From an uncultured Flavobacteriaceae bacterium (GTDB lineage Bacteria; Bacteroidota; Bacteroidia; Flavobacteriales; Flavobacteriaceae), in NCBI GenBank assembly GCA_943788095.1, contig CALSOZ010000007.1, positions 1 to 64,000 of the forward strand: a stretch of 64,000 bases of DNA, written 5' to 3'. The number at the start of each line of letters is the position of its first letter. Within the stretch, counting starts at the first letter, position 1. The notes beneath the pieces were generated by a model. It worked only from the letters and a program-made list of their open reading frames with translations, was not told the origin of the DNA and did not search any database. The position numbers and the translations under genes are program-made. Positions 32,158 to 41,016 of this stretch are shown here, one piece after another.

Positions 32158-34098
32158 TTAGTTTGAGATTATTAATTTCACTTTCGACAACACTTCTTCG
32201 TTTACTTTAACGCTGTACTTAGAGCGTAATTCTTGGATCCAATTCAATTCTAATTCGGTTTGATAATCTGAAATTAATTGCCCTTTGGCTTCCTCAAATG
32301 ATTTTTGTTTGCTTGGTTTTAAGGCGGTCACATTGACAACAAAATAATTAGAGTTTTCCTGAATTACTTTTGAAAGTCCAGCTTTATAGTCTAAACCTTT
32401 TGGCAATGCCGGGTGTCCTATTTCAAATTCGCCATTAGAAAATATGACATTTTGTTTCGTTTTATTAAGCACTTCGGCAATCTCGTTATTTGAACTATTC
32501 TTTCTCCAATACTTCAAAACTTTTTTGGTGTATTTAGAATCACTAGAACGCGCTACAGACCCCTCAATTCTATCGGGCCAAACATAATTTGCTTTGTTAT
32601 CGTTATAAAACGTTTGCAAACCGATGCTATCATTTTTAGCACCATCCCAAATTTTATCTTGCATCAATTCAAACAACAACAAACCTTCTCTGTATTCATT
32701 AAGGATATTTGCAAATTCTTGGTTTTCATTTTCAAGGTTATCTCTTTTGTATTGAAACACCGATTGTTCTAAAAACGAAGCATATTGTTTTTTGACAATT
32801 ACAGACACTGGCCATTCTTTCTTAACCGCTCTTTGGTTTTTATTCAAAAACTCTAAAAAGTCTTGAGCTGTATGGGTTGTATTTTGAATGGTTAAAAACG
32901 GTTGAGTCGCCTCAAAATTATCAGAAAACTTCCACACGTTTTGTGTTGAATCAAAAGATAGGTTCGATTCAATCTCTGCTACATTTGAATTTTGATTTGA
33001 AAGCTGATAGTCCGCCAGCAATTGTTCAAGCATTTTGGCTTTTACAAGCTGAGAACGTGAATCTTTACCCACTTGATTTTCTAACTCAGGTTTTAAAGTT
33101 TCAAAGGATTCTACCGGTTTACGATCTATAAGTTTGAGAATGTGCCATCCAAACTTAGTTTGTATTGGTTGTGATAAATCCTCTTTATTGGTCAATCCAA
33201 AAGCCGTATTTTCAAAAATTTCAGAGTTGATTTGACCCGACTTAAATGGTTTGAGTTTACCCCCAAGATTTGAAGAGCTTTTATCATCAGAAAATTGTTT
33301 TGCAAGCTCTGAAAAATCTTCACCTTGAAGCAATAATCGATGTAATTCTTGGATGCGATCTTTAGGAACTAAGGTGCTATCTTTTTGTTTGTTTGTAATC
33401 ATAATATGAGCGACCTCAACCTGCCCTCTTGACTTTCGTTTGTCTAATACTTTTACAACATGAAATCCAAATCGGGTTCGAAATGGTCTAGAAACTTCGC
33501 CAATCTTAGTTGTGTAAGCTGCCGATTCAAAATTATACACCATTTTAAAGGCAGAAAAATAGCCTAAATCTTCCACAAAAATAGATTTCCCATTGTGGAG
33601 CTCCTTTCTCAGAGACTCAAAATCTTCGTTTATAAAGCGTTCTCTTAGCTTTTCAATTTTCGAGTACGCTTCCAAAGTATCCGTTTCGACCTCATCCAAC
33701 AAAATTAATATATGCTGGGCTTTGACTTCGTTAGTGGTACGCTCATAGGCTTCACGCACTAAAGCATCAGTTACTTTTTTATCTGTTAAATAAGCGTCTG
33801 TTAGTTGGTTTTTATAGGAATTAAATTCCTTTAAATAGGTAGGATCTTTATCGTAGTCCAAAGCTTTTGCTTCAACTAATTTTAATTTGTAGTTAATAAA
33901 CAGCTCTAAATACGAATCTAAATCCTTTTGGGAAGCGTCTTGTACAAGATTTAAATTTTTATTGTAAACTCTGACAAATTCATCCGCCAACACTGCTTGA
34001 TCAGAGATTGTAAGTAGGGAATCGGTATCTGAAATTTGCGCGTTTGAAATGAAAAATGAAACGCAGAATATACTTAATGAGATAAAATATTTTTGCAT
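32158..34098 (-). CDS. PpiC-type peptidylprolyl isomerase (two parvulin domains)
   Basis: 646 aa; VKAQHILILLDEVETDTLEAYSKIEKLRERF... and VEVAHIMITNKQKD...LAKQFSDDKSSSNLGGKLKPFKSGQI. Confidence 0.85.
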   Translation of the reverse strand: MQKYFISLSIFCVSFFISNAQISDTDSLLTISDQAVLADEFVRVYNKNLNLVQDASQKDLDSYLELFINYKLKLVEAKALDYDKDPTYLKEFNSYKNQLTDAYLTDKKVTDALVREAYERTTNEVKAQHILILLDEVETDTLEAYSKIEKLRERFINEDFESLRKELHNGKSIFVEDLGYFSAFKMVYNFESAAYTTKIGEVSRPFRTRFGFHVVKVLDKRKSRGQVEVAHIMITNKQKDSTLVPKDRIQELHRLLLQGEDFSELAKQFSDDKSSSNLGGKLKPFKSGQINSEIFENTAFGLTNKEDLSQPIQTKFGWHILKLIDRKPVESFETLKPELENQVGKDSRSQLVKAKMLEQLLADYQLSNQNSNVAEIESNLSFDSTQNVWKFSDNFEATQPFLTIQNTTHTAQDFLEFLNKNQRAVKKEWPVSVIVKKQYASFLEQSVFQYKRDNLENENQEFANILNEYREGLLLFELMQDKIWDGAKNDSIGLQTFYNDNKANYVWPDRIEGSVARSSDSKYTKKVLKYWRKNSSNNEIAEVLNKTKQNVIFSNGEFEIGHPALPKGLDYKAGLSKVIQENSNYFVVNVTALKPSKQKSFEEAKGQLISDYQTELELNWIQELRSKYSVKVNEEVLSKVKLIISN

Positions 34099-34182
34099 GA
34101 TATGATTTTTGAGTTTAGCAAAAATACTAAATATAAGGAAGAATACAAGTGTATAATTCCGATGTCTTAAAAAATGAATTTA

Positions 34183-35655
34183 TTATCTCGAATAGTTAGG
34201 AGATTCTTTCGTAATCATCACATTATGAGGGTGACTTTCGCTAATCCCTGAGGAGGTGATTTTTACAAATCGACCTGTCTCTTTTAAGGTCTGAATGTCT
34301 TTTGCGCCACAATACCCCATTCCAGCACGAAGTCCACCAATAAATTGATGTACACTTTCATAAAGGTCTCCTTTGTAAGGGACACGTCCAACAATTCCTT
34401 CGGGAACCAATTTTTTAATATCATCTTCAACATCCTGAAAATATCGATCTTTACTTCCTTCTTTCATGGCTTCTACGGATCCCATTCCTCTATACGATTT
34501 GAATTTACGACCTTCATATATAATCGTTTCTCCAGGAGATTCTTTGGTTCCAGCGAGCAGCGATCCGAGCATCACACAGTCTGCGCCTGCGGCGATTGCT
34601 TTTGGAATATCGCCTGTGTATCGAATCCCACCATCTGCAATGACAGGAACACCAGATCCTTTTAGGGCGGCGGCAACTTCTAATACGGCAGAAAATTGTG
34701 GAAATCCAACCCCTGCAACAACTCGAGTCGTGCAAATAGAGCCTGGTCCAATTCCAACTTTGACTGCATCCGCTCCAGCATCGGCCAAATATTTAGCCGC
34801 TTCTGCAGTAGCAATATTTCCAACCACTACATCGAGATCTGGAAATTTTGATTTGATCGATTTCAAGACTGCTACCACGCCTTTGGTATGTCCATGTGCG
34901 GTATCAATAATAACGGCATCTACGCCCGCTTTTACTAAAGCAGTCGTCCGTTCTACGGCATCTTGGGTCACCCCAATAGCGGCAGCCACTCGTAAGCGAC
35001 CATAGTGGTCTTTATTGGAAATTGGTTTCTGAGTTAATTTTGTAATGTCTCTAAATGTAATGAGGCCAACGAGTTTAAAATTGGCATCAACTACTGGTAA
35101 TTTTTCAATTTTTTTCTTTTGAAGAATGACTTCCGCTTGTTGCAAGGAGGTGCCTTCAGAAGTAGTTACTAAATTTTCAGAAGTCATAATTTCTGTAATC
35201 AGGCGATCGCTTTCTTTCTCGAATCTTAAATCACGATTGGTGACGATCCCTTTTAAATAACCTTCTTTATCAATGATTGGAATTCCTCCAATACTATGTT
35301 CTTTCATACTCATTTGAGCATCTCTCACAGTGGCTGTTAAGGGTAAGGTCACTGGATCTATAATCATCCCACTTTCGGCACGTTTCACTTTCCGAACCTT
35401 TATGGCTTGTTGCTCTATGGTCATGTTTTTGTGCAACACGCCTATTCCACCTTCACGCGCCATGGCTATCGCCATTTTACTTTCGGTAACCGTATCCATT
35501 GCCGCAGAACTAATAGGGATATTCAACGCTATGTTTTTAGTGAATTTCGATTTAATACTCACTTCACGTGGCAAAACTTCGGAATATGCTGGAATTAAAA
35601 GGACGTCGTCGTAAGTAAGACCTTCGCCGACAATTTTGGATAGATGTGCATTCAT
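34183..35655 (-). CDS. guaB: IMP dehydrogenase
   Basis: 490 aa; GLTYDDVLLIPAYSEVLPREV, two CBS domains, KVGIGPGSICTTRVVAGVGFPQ. Confidence 0.97.
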   Translation of the reverse strand: MNAHLSKIVGEGLTYDDVLLIPAYSEVLPREVSIKSKFTKNIALNIPISSAAMDTVTESKMAIAMAREGGIGVLHKNMTIEQQAIKVRKVKRAESGMIIDPVTLPLTATVRDAQMSMKEHSIGGIPIIDKEGYLKGIVTNRDLRFEKESDRLITEIMTSENLVTTSEGTSLQQAEVILQKKKIEKLPVVDANFKLVGLITFRDITKLTQKPISNKDHYGRLRVAAAIGVTQDAVERTTALVKAGVDAVIIDTAHGHTKGVVAVLKSIKSKFPDLDVVVGNIATAEAAKYLADAGADAVKVGIGPGSICTTRVVAGVGFPQFSAVLEVAAALKGSGVPVIADGGIRYTGDIPKAIAAGADCVMLGSLLAGTKESPGETIIYEGRKFKSYRGMGSVEAMKEGSKDRYFQDVEDDIKKLVPEGIVGRVPYKGDLYESVHQFIGGLRAGMGYCGAKDIQTLKETGRFVKITSSGISESHPHNVMITKESPNYSR

Positions 35656-35863
35656 AGCAATTAGCTTATAATTGCAAGCAAATTTAAGGCTTTTTTCAGT
35701 TGAATAGTAGATATCCTTCTATTTTTTAAAAAATAAAGATTTTGCCCTCTTATTATTTGCAGGAATTTCGATTTTATGGAGGTCCTTTATTCAATAAAAG
35801 ATCTGTTTTTTATGTTTTTTTATAACCTAAAACTCTTTAAATCAGGTTGTTATTTTTTTATCT

Positions 35864-35880
35864 TTATTTATTCTAAATAA
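35864..35880. promoter_or_regulatory. perfect inverted repeat upstream of TonB receptor promoter
   Basis: TTATTTA-TTC-TAAATAA, ending 2 nt before the -33 element. Confidence 0.45.
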
Positions 35881-35882
35881 GC

Positions 35883-35913
35883 TTTGTGAATCTAAAATTC
35901 GTTTGTAACTTTG
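35883..35913 (+). promoter_or_regulatory. Bacteroidetes-type promoter of TonB-dependent receptor gene
   Basis: TTTG (35883-35886), exactly 19 nt, TAACTTTG (35906-35913). Confidence 0.7.
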
Positions 35914-35929
35914 CGGCTGAAATTTAACC

Positions 35930-35952
35930 TTATTTTTAGTCAGTCTAAATAA
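35930..35952. promoter_or_regulatory. imperfect inverted repeat abutting the TonB receptor start codon
   Basis: TTATTTTTAGTCAGTCTAAATAA with core TTTAG-TCAGT-CTAAA; shares TCTAAATAA with the upstream palindrome. Confidence 0.4.
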
Positions 35953-35953
35953 A

Positions 35954-38179
35954 ATGAAGCATCTAATCAAACTATTATCCCTCATAAGCATCGGGATTTT
36001 AAACGCCCAAGAATCCAAAACTACAAGCTTAAATGATTCTATACAAAGCCTAGATCCAGTGTTTATTAACTCTCAAGTCATCTTTGGGAGTAAATATGAG
36101 GCTAAAAACAGAACAGGATCGTCATTCTATATTTCACCAAAAGAATTAGAAAAATTTTCACATTCTGATATTAATAGAGTTTTGCGTTTGGTCCCTGGGG
36201 TGAATATTTATGAAGAAGATGGTTTTGGTTTACGTCCAAATATCAGCCTTCGTGGCACCTCTCCAGAGCGGAGTGCAAAAATATCTATCATGGAAGATGG
36301 TGTCTTAATTGCACCTGCACCCTACAGTGCACCTGCCGCCTATTATTTTCCTTCCGTTGCCAGGATGCAAGCTGTAGAAATTTTAAAAGGAAGCAGTCAA
36401 ATACAGTACGGACCTTTTACGACAGGTGGTGCTCTAAATCTGGTAAGCACTCAAATACCGAACCAATTTAGTGGGCGTATCGAAACAAATTATGGAAGTT
36501 TCAACACAAGTCAAACCCACATAAAAATAGGAGGTTCTAAAACCAATATTGGGTATTTAGTTGAATATCTAAATAACAACTCGGATGGCTTTAAAAACTT
36601 ACCGAAAGGCGGCAATACAGGTTTTGATAAAACTGATGTTGTGGCTAAGTTAAAGCTCAAAAGTAATCAAGACGCTAAATATAAACAGTCTCTAGAATTT
36701 AAATTTCAATATTCCGATGAAACCTCTAATGAGACTTACCTAGGTTTAACTACTGAAGATTTCGAGACCAATCCATTCGATCGATATGCAGCGTCTCAAA
36801 AAGATCAAATGACAAATGAGCATCTTCAATTTATGATAACCCATAAAGTAGATGTTTCTAAAGTGTTGAGAATTACAAACAATGCGTATCATAACGATTT
36901 TTCACGAAATTGGTACAAACTGAATGATGTGGTTTTTGATGGTAACAAAGAGAAAATTTCTAAAATACTTGAAACTCCTATGGACTACTCAAGCTATATG
37001 AATCTTATGACTGGGGCTTCGGATTCAAATGCGGACGCATTAGTTCTAAAAGCAAACAATCGAACGTATGTATCAAAAGGAATTCAAACTAAATTAGACT
37101 TCCATTGGAACAGTAATACTATCTTTCATGATGTTGAAATTAGTTTACGATATCATTATGATGAAGAAGACCGTTTTCAGTGGAAAGATGGATACAGTAT
37201 TACGGATGGCCAGATGAATTTAACTTCCGCCGGAACTCCCGGAAGTGACGCCAATCGAATTAGTAAAGCAAGTGCATTTGCAGGGTCTATTTTGTATAAA
37301 TTAAAATTCAATAATATCACGATAACTCCTGGCTTACGTTATGAAGATATTGTGTTAGGGAGAGATGATTTTGGATCAAATGATTTTGATAGAACAGGAA
37401 GTGATCTTTCGACTCGAGAAAATAAAGTTTCTATTTTTATTCCTGGAATAGGGTTTAATTATAAATTCAATAATTCAACGTCTTTATTTGGTGGTGTACA
37501 TAAAGGCTTTTCGCCTCCTGGAAATACAGTTGGACAAGAATCGGAAGAAAGCATCAATTACGAACTTGGATCAAGGTTCAATATCAAAGGCTTGAGAGGT
37601 GAAGTTGTTGGGTTTTATAACGATTACAGCAACTTATTGGGAAGTGACTTAGCCGCTTCTGGAGGTACTGGATCCTTAGAGCAATTTAACGCTGGAGAAG
37701 TGAGTGTGAAAGGAATTGAACTCCTTTTAAATTATGATCTACTCCAAAATAACTCGTTTTATGCCTTACCTATTACTTTTGGATACACGTTTACAGATAC
37801 TGAATTTCTAAATAGTTTTGGAAGTGATGACGGTTTGTGGGGCGAAGTTCAAAGTGGTGACGAGTTACCTTATATTGCTAAGCATCAATTTAACACCTCT
37901 ATATCCTTAGAACATGCGAAGTTTGAGCTCAACTTGAGTGGCCGTTTAAATGGTGCCTTTAAGACCGAGGCAAGTGCTGTTGCAGTCAACTCTACGAATG
38001 GTATTACGTCAAATTTTATCATCGATTTTGCAGGAAAATACCATGTTTCAAAAACATTGAGTATTACTTCAAAAATGATCAATGTTTTAGATGAAACTTA
38101 TGCCGTGGCTAAAGTGCCTGCTGGATTACGCCCAGGACATCCTTTTGGGATCTATGGAGGTTTAGACTTTAGGTTCTAA
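35954..38179 (+). CDS. TonB-dependent receptor
   Basis: 741 aa; plug (RVLRLVPGVNIYEEDGFGLRPNISLRGTSPERSAKISIMEDGVLIAPAPYSAPAAYYFP) and beta-barrel ending in an aromatic residue (GIYGGLDFRF). Confidence 0.93.
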   Translation: MKHLIKLLSLISIGILNAQESKTTSLNDSIQSLDPVFINSQVIFGSKYEAKNRTGSSFYISPKELEKFSHSDINRVLRLVPGVNIYEEDGFGLRPNISLRGTSPERSAKISIMEDGVLIAPAPYSAPAAYYFPSVARMQAVEILKGSSQIQYGPFTTGGALNLVSTQIPNQFSGRIETNYGSFNTSQTHIKIGGSKTNIGYLVEYLNNNSDGFKNLPKGGNTGFDKTDVVAKLKLKSNQDAKYKQSLEFKFQYSDETSNETYLGLTTEDFETNPFDRYAASQKDQMTNEHLQFMITHKVDVSKVLRITNNAYHNDFSRNWYKLNDVVFDGNKEKISKILETPMDYSSYMNLMTGASDSNADALVLKANNRTYVSKGIQTKLDFHWNSNTIFHDVEISLRYHYDEEDRFQWKDGYSITDGQMNLTSAGTPGSDANRISKASAFAGSILYKLKFNNITITPGLRYEDIVLGRDDFGSNDFDRTGSDLSTRENKVSIFIPGIGFNYKFNNSTSLFGGVHKGFSPPGNTVGQESEESINYELGSRFNIKGLRGEVVGFYNDYSNLLGSDLAASGGTGSLEQFNAGEVSVKGIELLLNYDLLQNNSFYALPITFGYTFTDTEFLNSFGSDDGLWGEVQSGDELPYIAKHQFNTSISLEHAKFELNLSGRLNGAFKTEASAVAVNSTNGITSNFIIDFAGKYHVSKTLSITSKMINVLDETYAVAKVPAGLRPGHPFGIYGGLDFRF

Positions 38180-38227
38180 AAAAAACACCTATTAAAGTGT
38201 TGTTTGGCAACTAACGGCTCTTTTTTT

Positions 38228-39103
38228 TTAATGGTACACTGAAAATATTTTTGTGGCTTCGTTATAGGCACTTTCAAAGCTTAGCGCATTTAAATTGGTC
38301 ACTTCCTTTTGAGTCGTAAAATACGAAAGTAGTTTTTCTGTTGGCATGTTGCCCGTTAATTTATCTTTAGCCATCGGACAGCCTCCAAAGCCCTGTATAG
38401 CACCATCAAAACGACGGCATCCGGCTATGTATGCAGCCTCAACTTTGGGGTGCCAGTGTAAAGGATTGGTATGTAAATGGGCTCCAAATTCAATATGTGG
38501 GTAAGCAGGGATTAAATTTGAAAATAAATAAGAAATAGATTCTGATGTGGAACTCCCAATGGTATCACTCAACGAAAGGATTTCGACCCCCATCGCATTT
38601 AAGCGTTGGGTCCACTCGCCTACTACATCCACATTCCATGGATCGCCATACGGATTTCCAAAAGCCATTGAAAGATACACCACCACCCGTTTGTTATGAG
38701 CCTGTGCGATGTTTAAGATTTCTTGTAGGGTATCAATAGATTGGGTAATTGTTTTGTGCGTATTTCGCATCTGAAAATTTTCGGAAATCGAAAACGGATA
38801 GCCTAAAAAATCAATTTCTTTATGAGAAGCGGCGGCTAAAGCACCTCGGCTATTGGCGACTATTGCTAATAATTTACTTGTGGTTTTACTAAGATCTAAC
38901 TGTGCCAGCACTTTGGACGTATCAGCCATTTGAGGGATGGCTCTCGGCGACACAAAACTGCCAAAATCAATGGTGTCAAACCCCACCCGTAAAAGCGATT
39001 GAAGGTATTGGACTTTTTGAGCCTTTGGGATCATCGTCTTAATGCCTTGCATGGCATCTCGAGGGCATTCAATTATTTTGATCGTTGGTGTCGTTGGATC
39101 CAT
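38228..39103 (-). CDS. hydroxymethylglutaryl-CoA lyase-like
   Basis: 291 aa; IKIIECPRDAMQGIKTMIPKAQKVQYLQSLLRVGFDTIDFGSFVSPRAIPQMADT. Confidence 0.87.
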   Translation of the reverse strand: MDPTTPTIKIIECPRDAMQGIKTMIPKAQKVQYLQSLLRVGFDTIDFGSFVSPRAIPQMADTSKVLAQLDLSKTTSKLLAIVANSRGALAAASHKEIDFLGYPFSISENFQMRNTHKTITQSIDTLQEILNIAQAHNKRVVVYLSMAFGNPYGDPWNVDVVGEWTQRLNAMGVEILSLSDTIGSSTSESISYLFSNLIPAYPHIEFGAHLHTNPLHWHPKVEAAYIAGCRRFDGAIQGFGGCPMAKDKLTGNMPTEKLLSYFTTQKEVTNLNALSFESAYNEATKIFSVYH

Positions 39104-39153
39104 ATAGGTTCTAAAATTACTATAATTTTTTGAAACACGTGGTACGTTTTAAA

Positions 39154-39894
39154 CTAAGCGCCAGCACCATTGAACTTCGACCATTTATGTTTAAAAATAA
39201 TCGATACCAAATCTTTCAAAACTGTATAGGTTCGTTCCAAGCCATATTTAGAAACTCCATAGATTCGTGGATGGTGAATGATTGGAATTTCTTTGATTCT
39301 TGCCCCGTTTAAATGTGCATGGAGTGCCATGAAACGATGTAATTCGTCGTATAAAGGAATATTCTTTGCGGTTTCGGAGGTCATTACCTTCAGCGCACAG
39401 CCTGAATCCGATACTTGTAGTCGCGTGGTTACTCTAATGATGTAATTCGCGATTTTAGAGGGCAGAGTTTTAAGCAAGGAATCCTGTCGGTTTTCTCGAT
39501 ATCCAATCACCATATCCCAGTTTTCATTTTGAATTAGACGCAGCATTTTAGGAATATCTCTGGGGTCATTTTGAAGGTCACCGTCCATGGTGACTATAAA
39601 AGGGCCTTTTGAACGCTGAATCCCCGCGGCAAGAGCCGAACTTTGTCCTTTATTCTGATCAAAAGCAATAAGAATAAGGTTTGGGTTTAAAATTGACTGT
39701 ATGGATTGACGAGTGCCATCGGTAGAACAGTCGTCAATAAAAATAAGTTCATAGGTATAAACTGATAGATGGTTTTCAATGGCATCAACCAAGGGCTTTA
39801 CATTGAACTGCTCATTAAATACAGGAATCACAATAGATAACAAAGGGTGTGATAGCATGACTTTATCAATTAAATCTTTTATGGGCGAGCCCAT
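39154..39894 (-). CDS. glycosyltransferase family 2 (DPM1-like)
   Basis: 246 aa; LSIVIPVFNEQFNVKPLVDAIENHL...FIDDCSTDGTRQ...IVTMDGDLQNDPRDIPKML. Confidence 0.92.
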   Translation of the reverse strand: MGSPIKDLIDKVMLSHPLLSIVIPVFNEQFNVKPLVDAIENHLSVYTYELIFIDDCSTDGTRQSIQSILNPNLILIAFDQNKGQSSALAAGIQRSKGPFIVTMDGDLQNDPRDIPKMLRLIQNENWDMVIGYRENRQDSLLKTLPSKIANYIIRVTTRLQVSDSGCALKVMTSETAKNIPLYDELHRFMALHAHLNGARIKEIPIIHHPRIYGVSKYGLERTYTVLKDLVSIIFKHKWSKFNGAGA

Positions 39895-40004
39895 TTTACA
39901 AGATTAGTCATAAAATTGTAATCTGCACTTTAATTCTAAAATTTATACTACTAAACTTTAGAGATCACAAGAGAGCTGTGGAATCGTCCATATTCCAGTT
40001 TATA

Positions 40005-41009
40005 TTACAAGCCATAGAAACGGCTGTTGTTTCCTCTTTTATTTTTATTATCTGGATTAAAATCAAACGTTATATATAATTCAAAACTATTAAACTCCGT
40101 ACCGGCTGGCCCTGAAGCCACCATATCAATAGAATAATTAATTCCAAATTCAATTTGTTGAACAAAAACACTAAAAGACGTCCCAAATTGGGATATTGAT
40201 ATGCCTTCGTAATTGTTAATATGCTGATTTAATCCAAGTGAAATATTACCTAATATCACTTCTTGATAAAGATCTATTCTCGATTTCGCGGCTTGCATGG
40301 TAAAGGAGTTGTACAAATATAAATAGGAAAATGCTGGTAAAACGCCTTGTCCATAAGGATTTAAATCATATTCATATCCGGCCTGTAACGAGATCATTAA
40401 AGCTTTCTTGTTATTTGCTGACGAATTAAAAGAGGTATCGGGTGTGTTCAAATGTTTGGCATTAAGACCAAAAAATAAATTCTCATTATTTCGAACCGTA
40501 AATCCTGCTGCTAAATCAAAATAATTAATTTTTCCATCAATATTCACAGGATCCACTGTAACTCCAGCGATACTCCCGGTCAATACATTAATTTGATCTT
40601 CAAAAACTAAATTGTTGTAGTTTAAGGTATTATTACCGTACCCGATCGATACCGATGGATTGAATGTCCATTTGTAATTTAACTGGGTTCTGTAAATGTA
40701 GTGCAAATTGGCGCTTGATACGGAATAACCAAGACTTGTCACATCGACTGTTTTGACATCTATTGCCAATGAAAAGTCGTTATCTTTAAAGAAATGATTT
40801 ACAAAGGCAAATTTGGTTTCAATTTTACTGGCGTCACTAAATCCTTCCGATCCCGTCAGCACTCCCGCTTTGGAAGAGTCTCCAAAGGCGTAAAAACTGG
40901 GGTTTTGAGCACCCATGATTTTGTTCTGGTTTTTTATTGCATTGTCCTGAGCAAATCCAATGTTGGAAACAAAAATTATGGTAAGTATATATATAGATTT
41001 CAATTTCAT
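40005..41009 (-). CDS. PorP/SprF-family type IX secretion membrane protein
   Basis: 334 aa; signal peptide, NPSFYAFGDSSKAGVLTGSEGF, beta-barrel-like pattern; starts 7 nt after the stop of the giant adhesin gene. Confidence 0.85.
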   Translation of the reverse strand: MKLKSIYILTIIFVSNIGFAQDNAIKNQNKIMGAQNPSFYAFGDSSKAGVLTGSEGFSDASKIETKFAFVNHFFKDNDFSLAIDVKTVDVTSLGYSVSSANLHYIYRTQLNYKWTFNPSVSIGYGNNTLNYNNLVFEDQINVLTGSIAGVTVDPVNIDGKINYFDLAAGFTVRNNENLFFGLNAKHLNTPDTSFNSSANNKKALMISLQAGYEYDLNPYGQGVLPAFSYLYLYNSFTMQAAKSRIDLYQEVILGNISLGLNQHINNYEGISISQFGTSFSVFVQQIEFGINYSIDMVASGPAGTEFNSFELYITFDFNPDNKNKRGNNSRFYGL

Positions 41010-41016
41010 AGCTGTA

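Noticed and set aside
34345-35614. Several + strand ORFs (63-179 aa) opposite guaB
   Set aside because: Shadow ORFs antisense to intact guaB.
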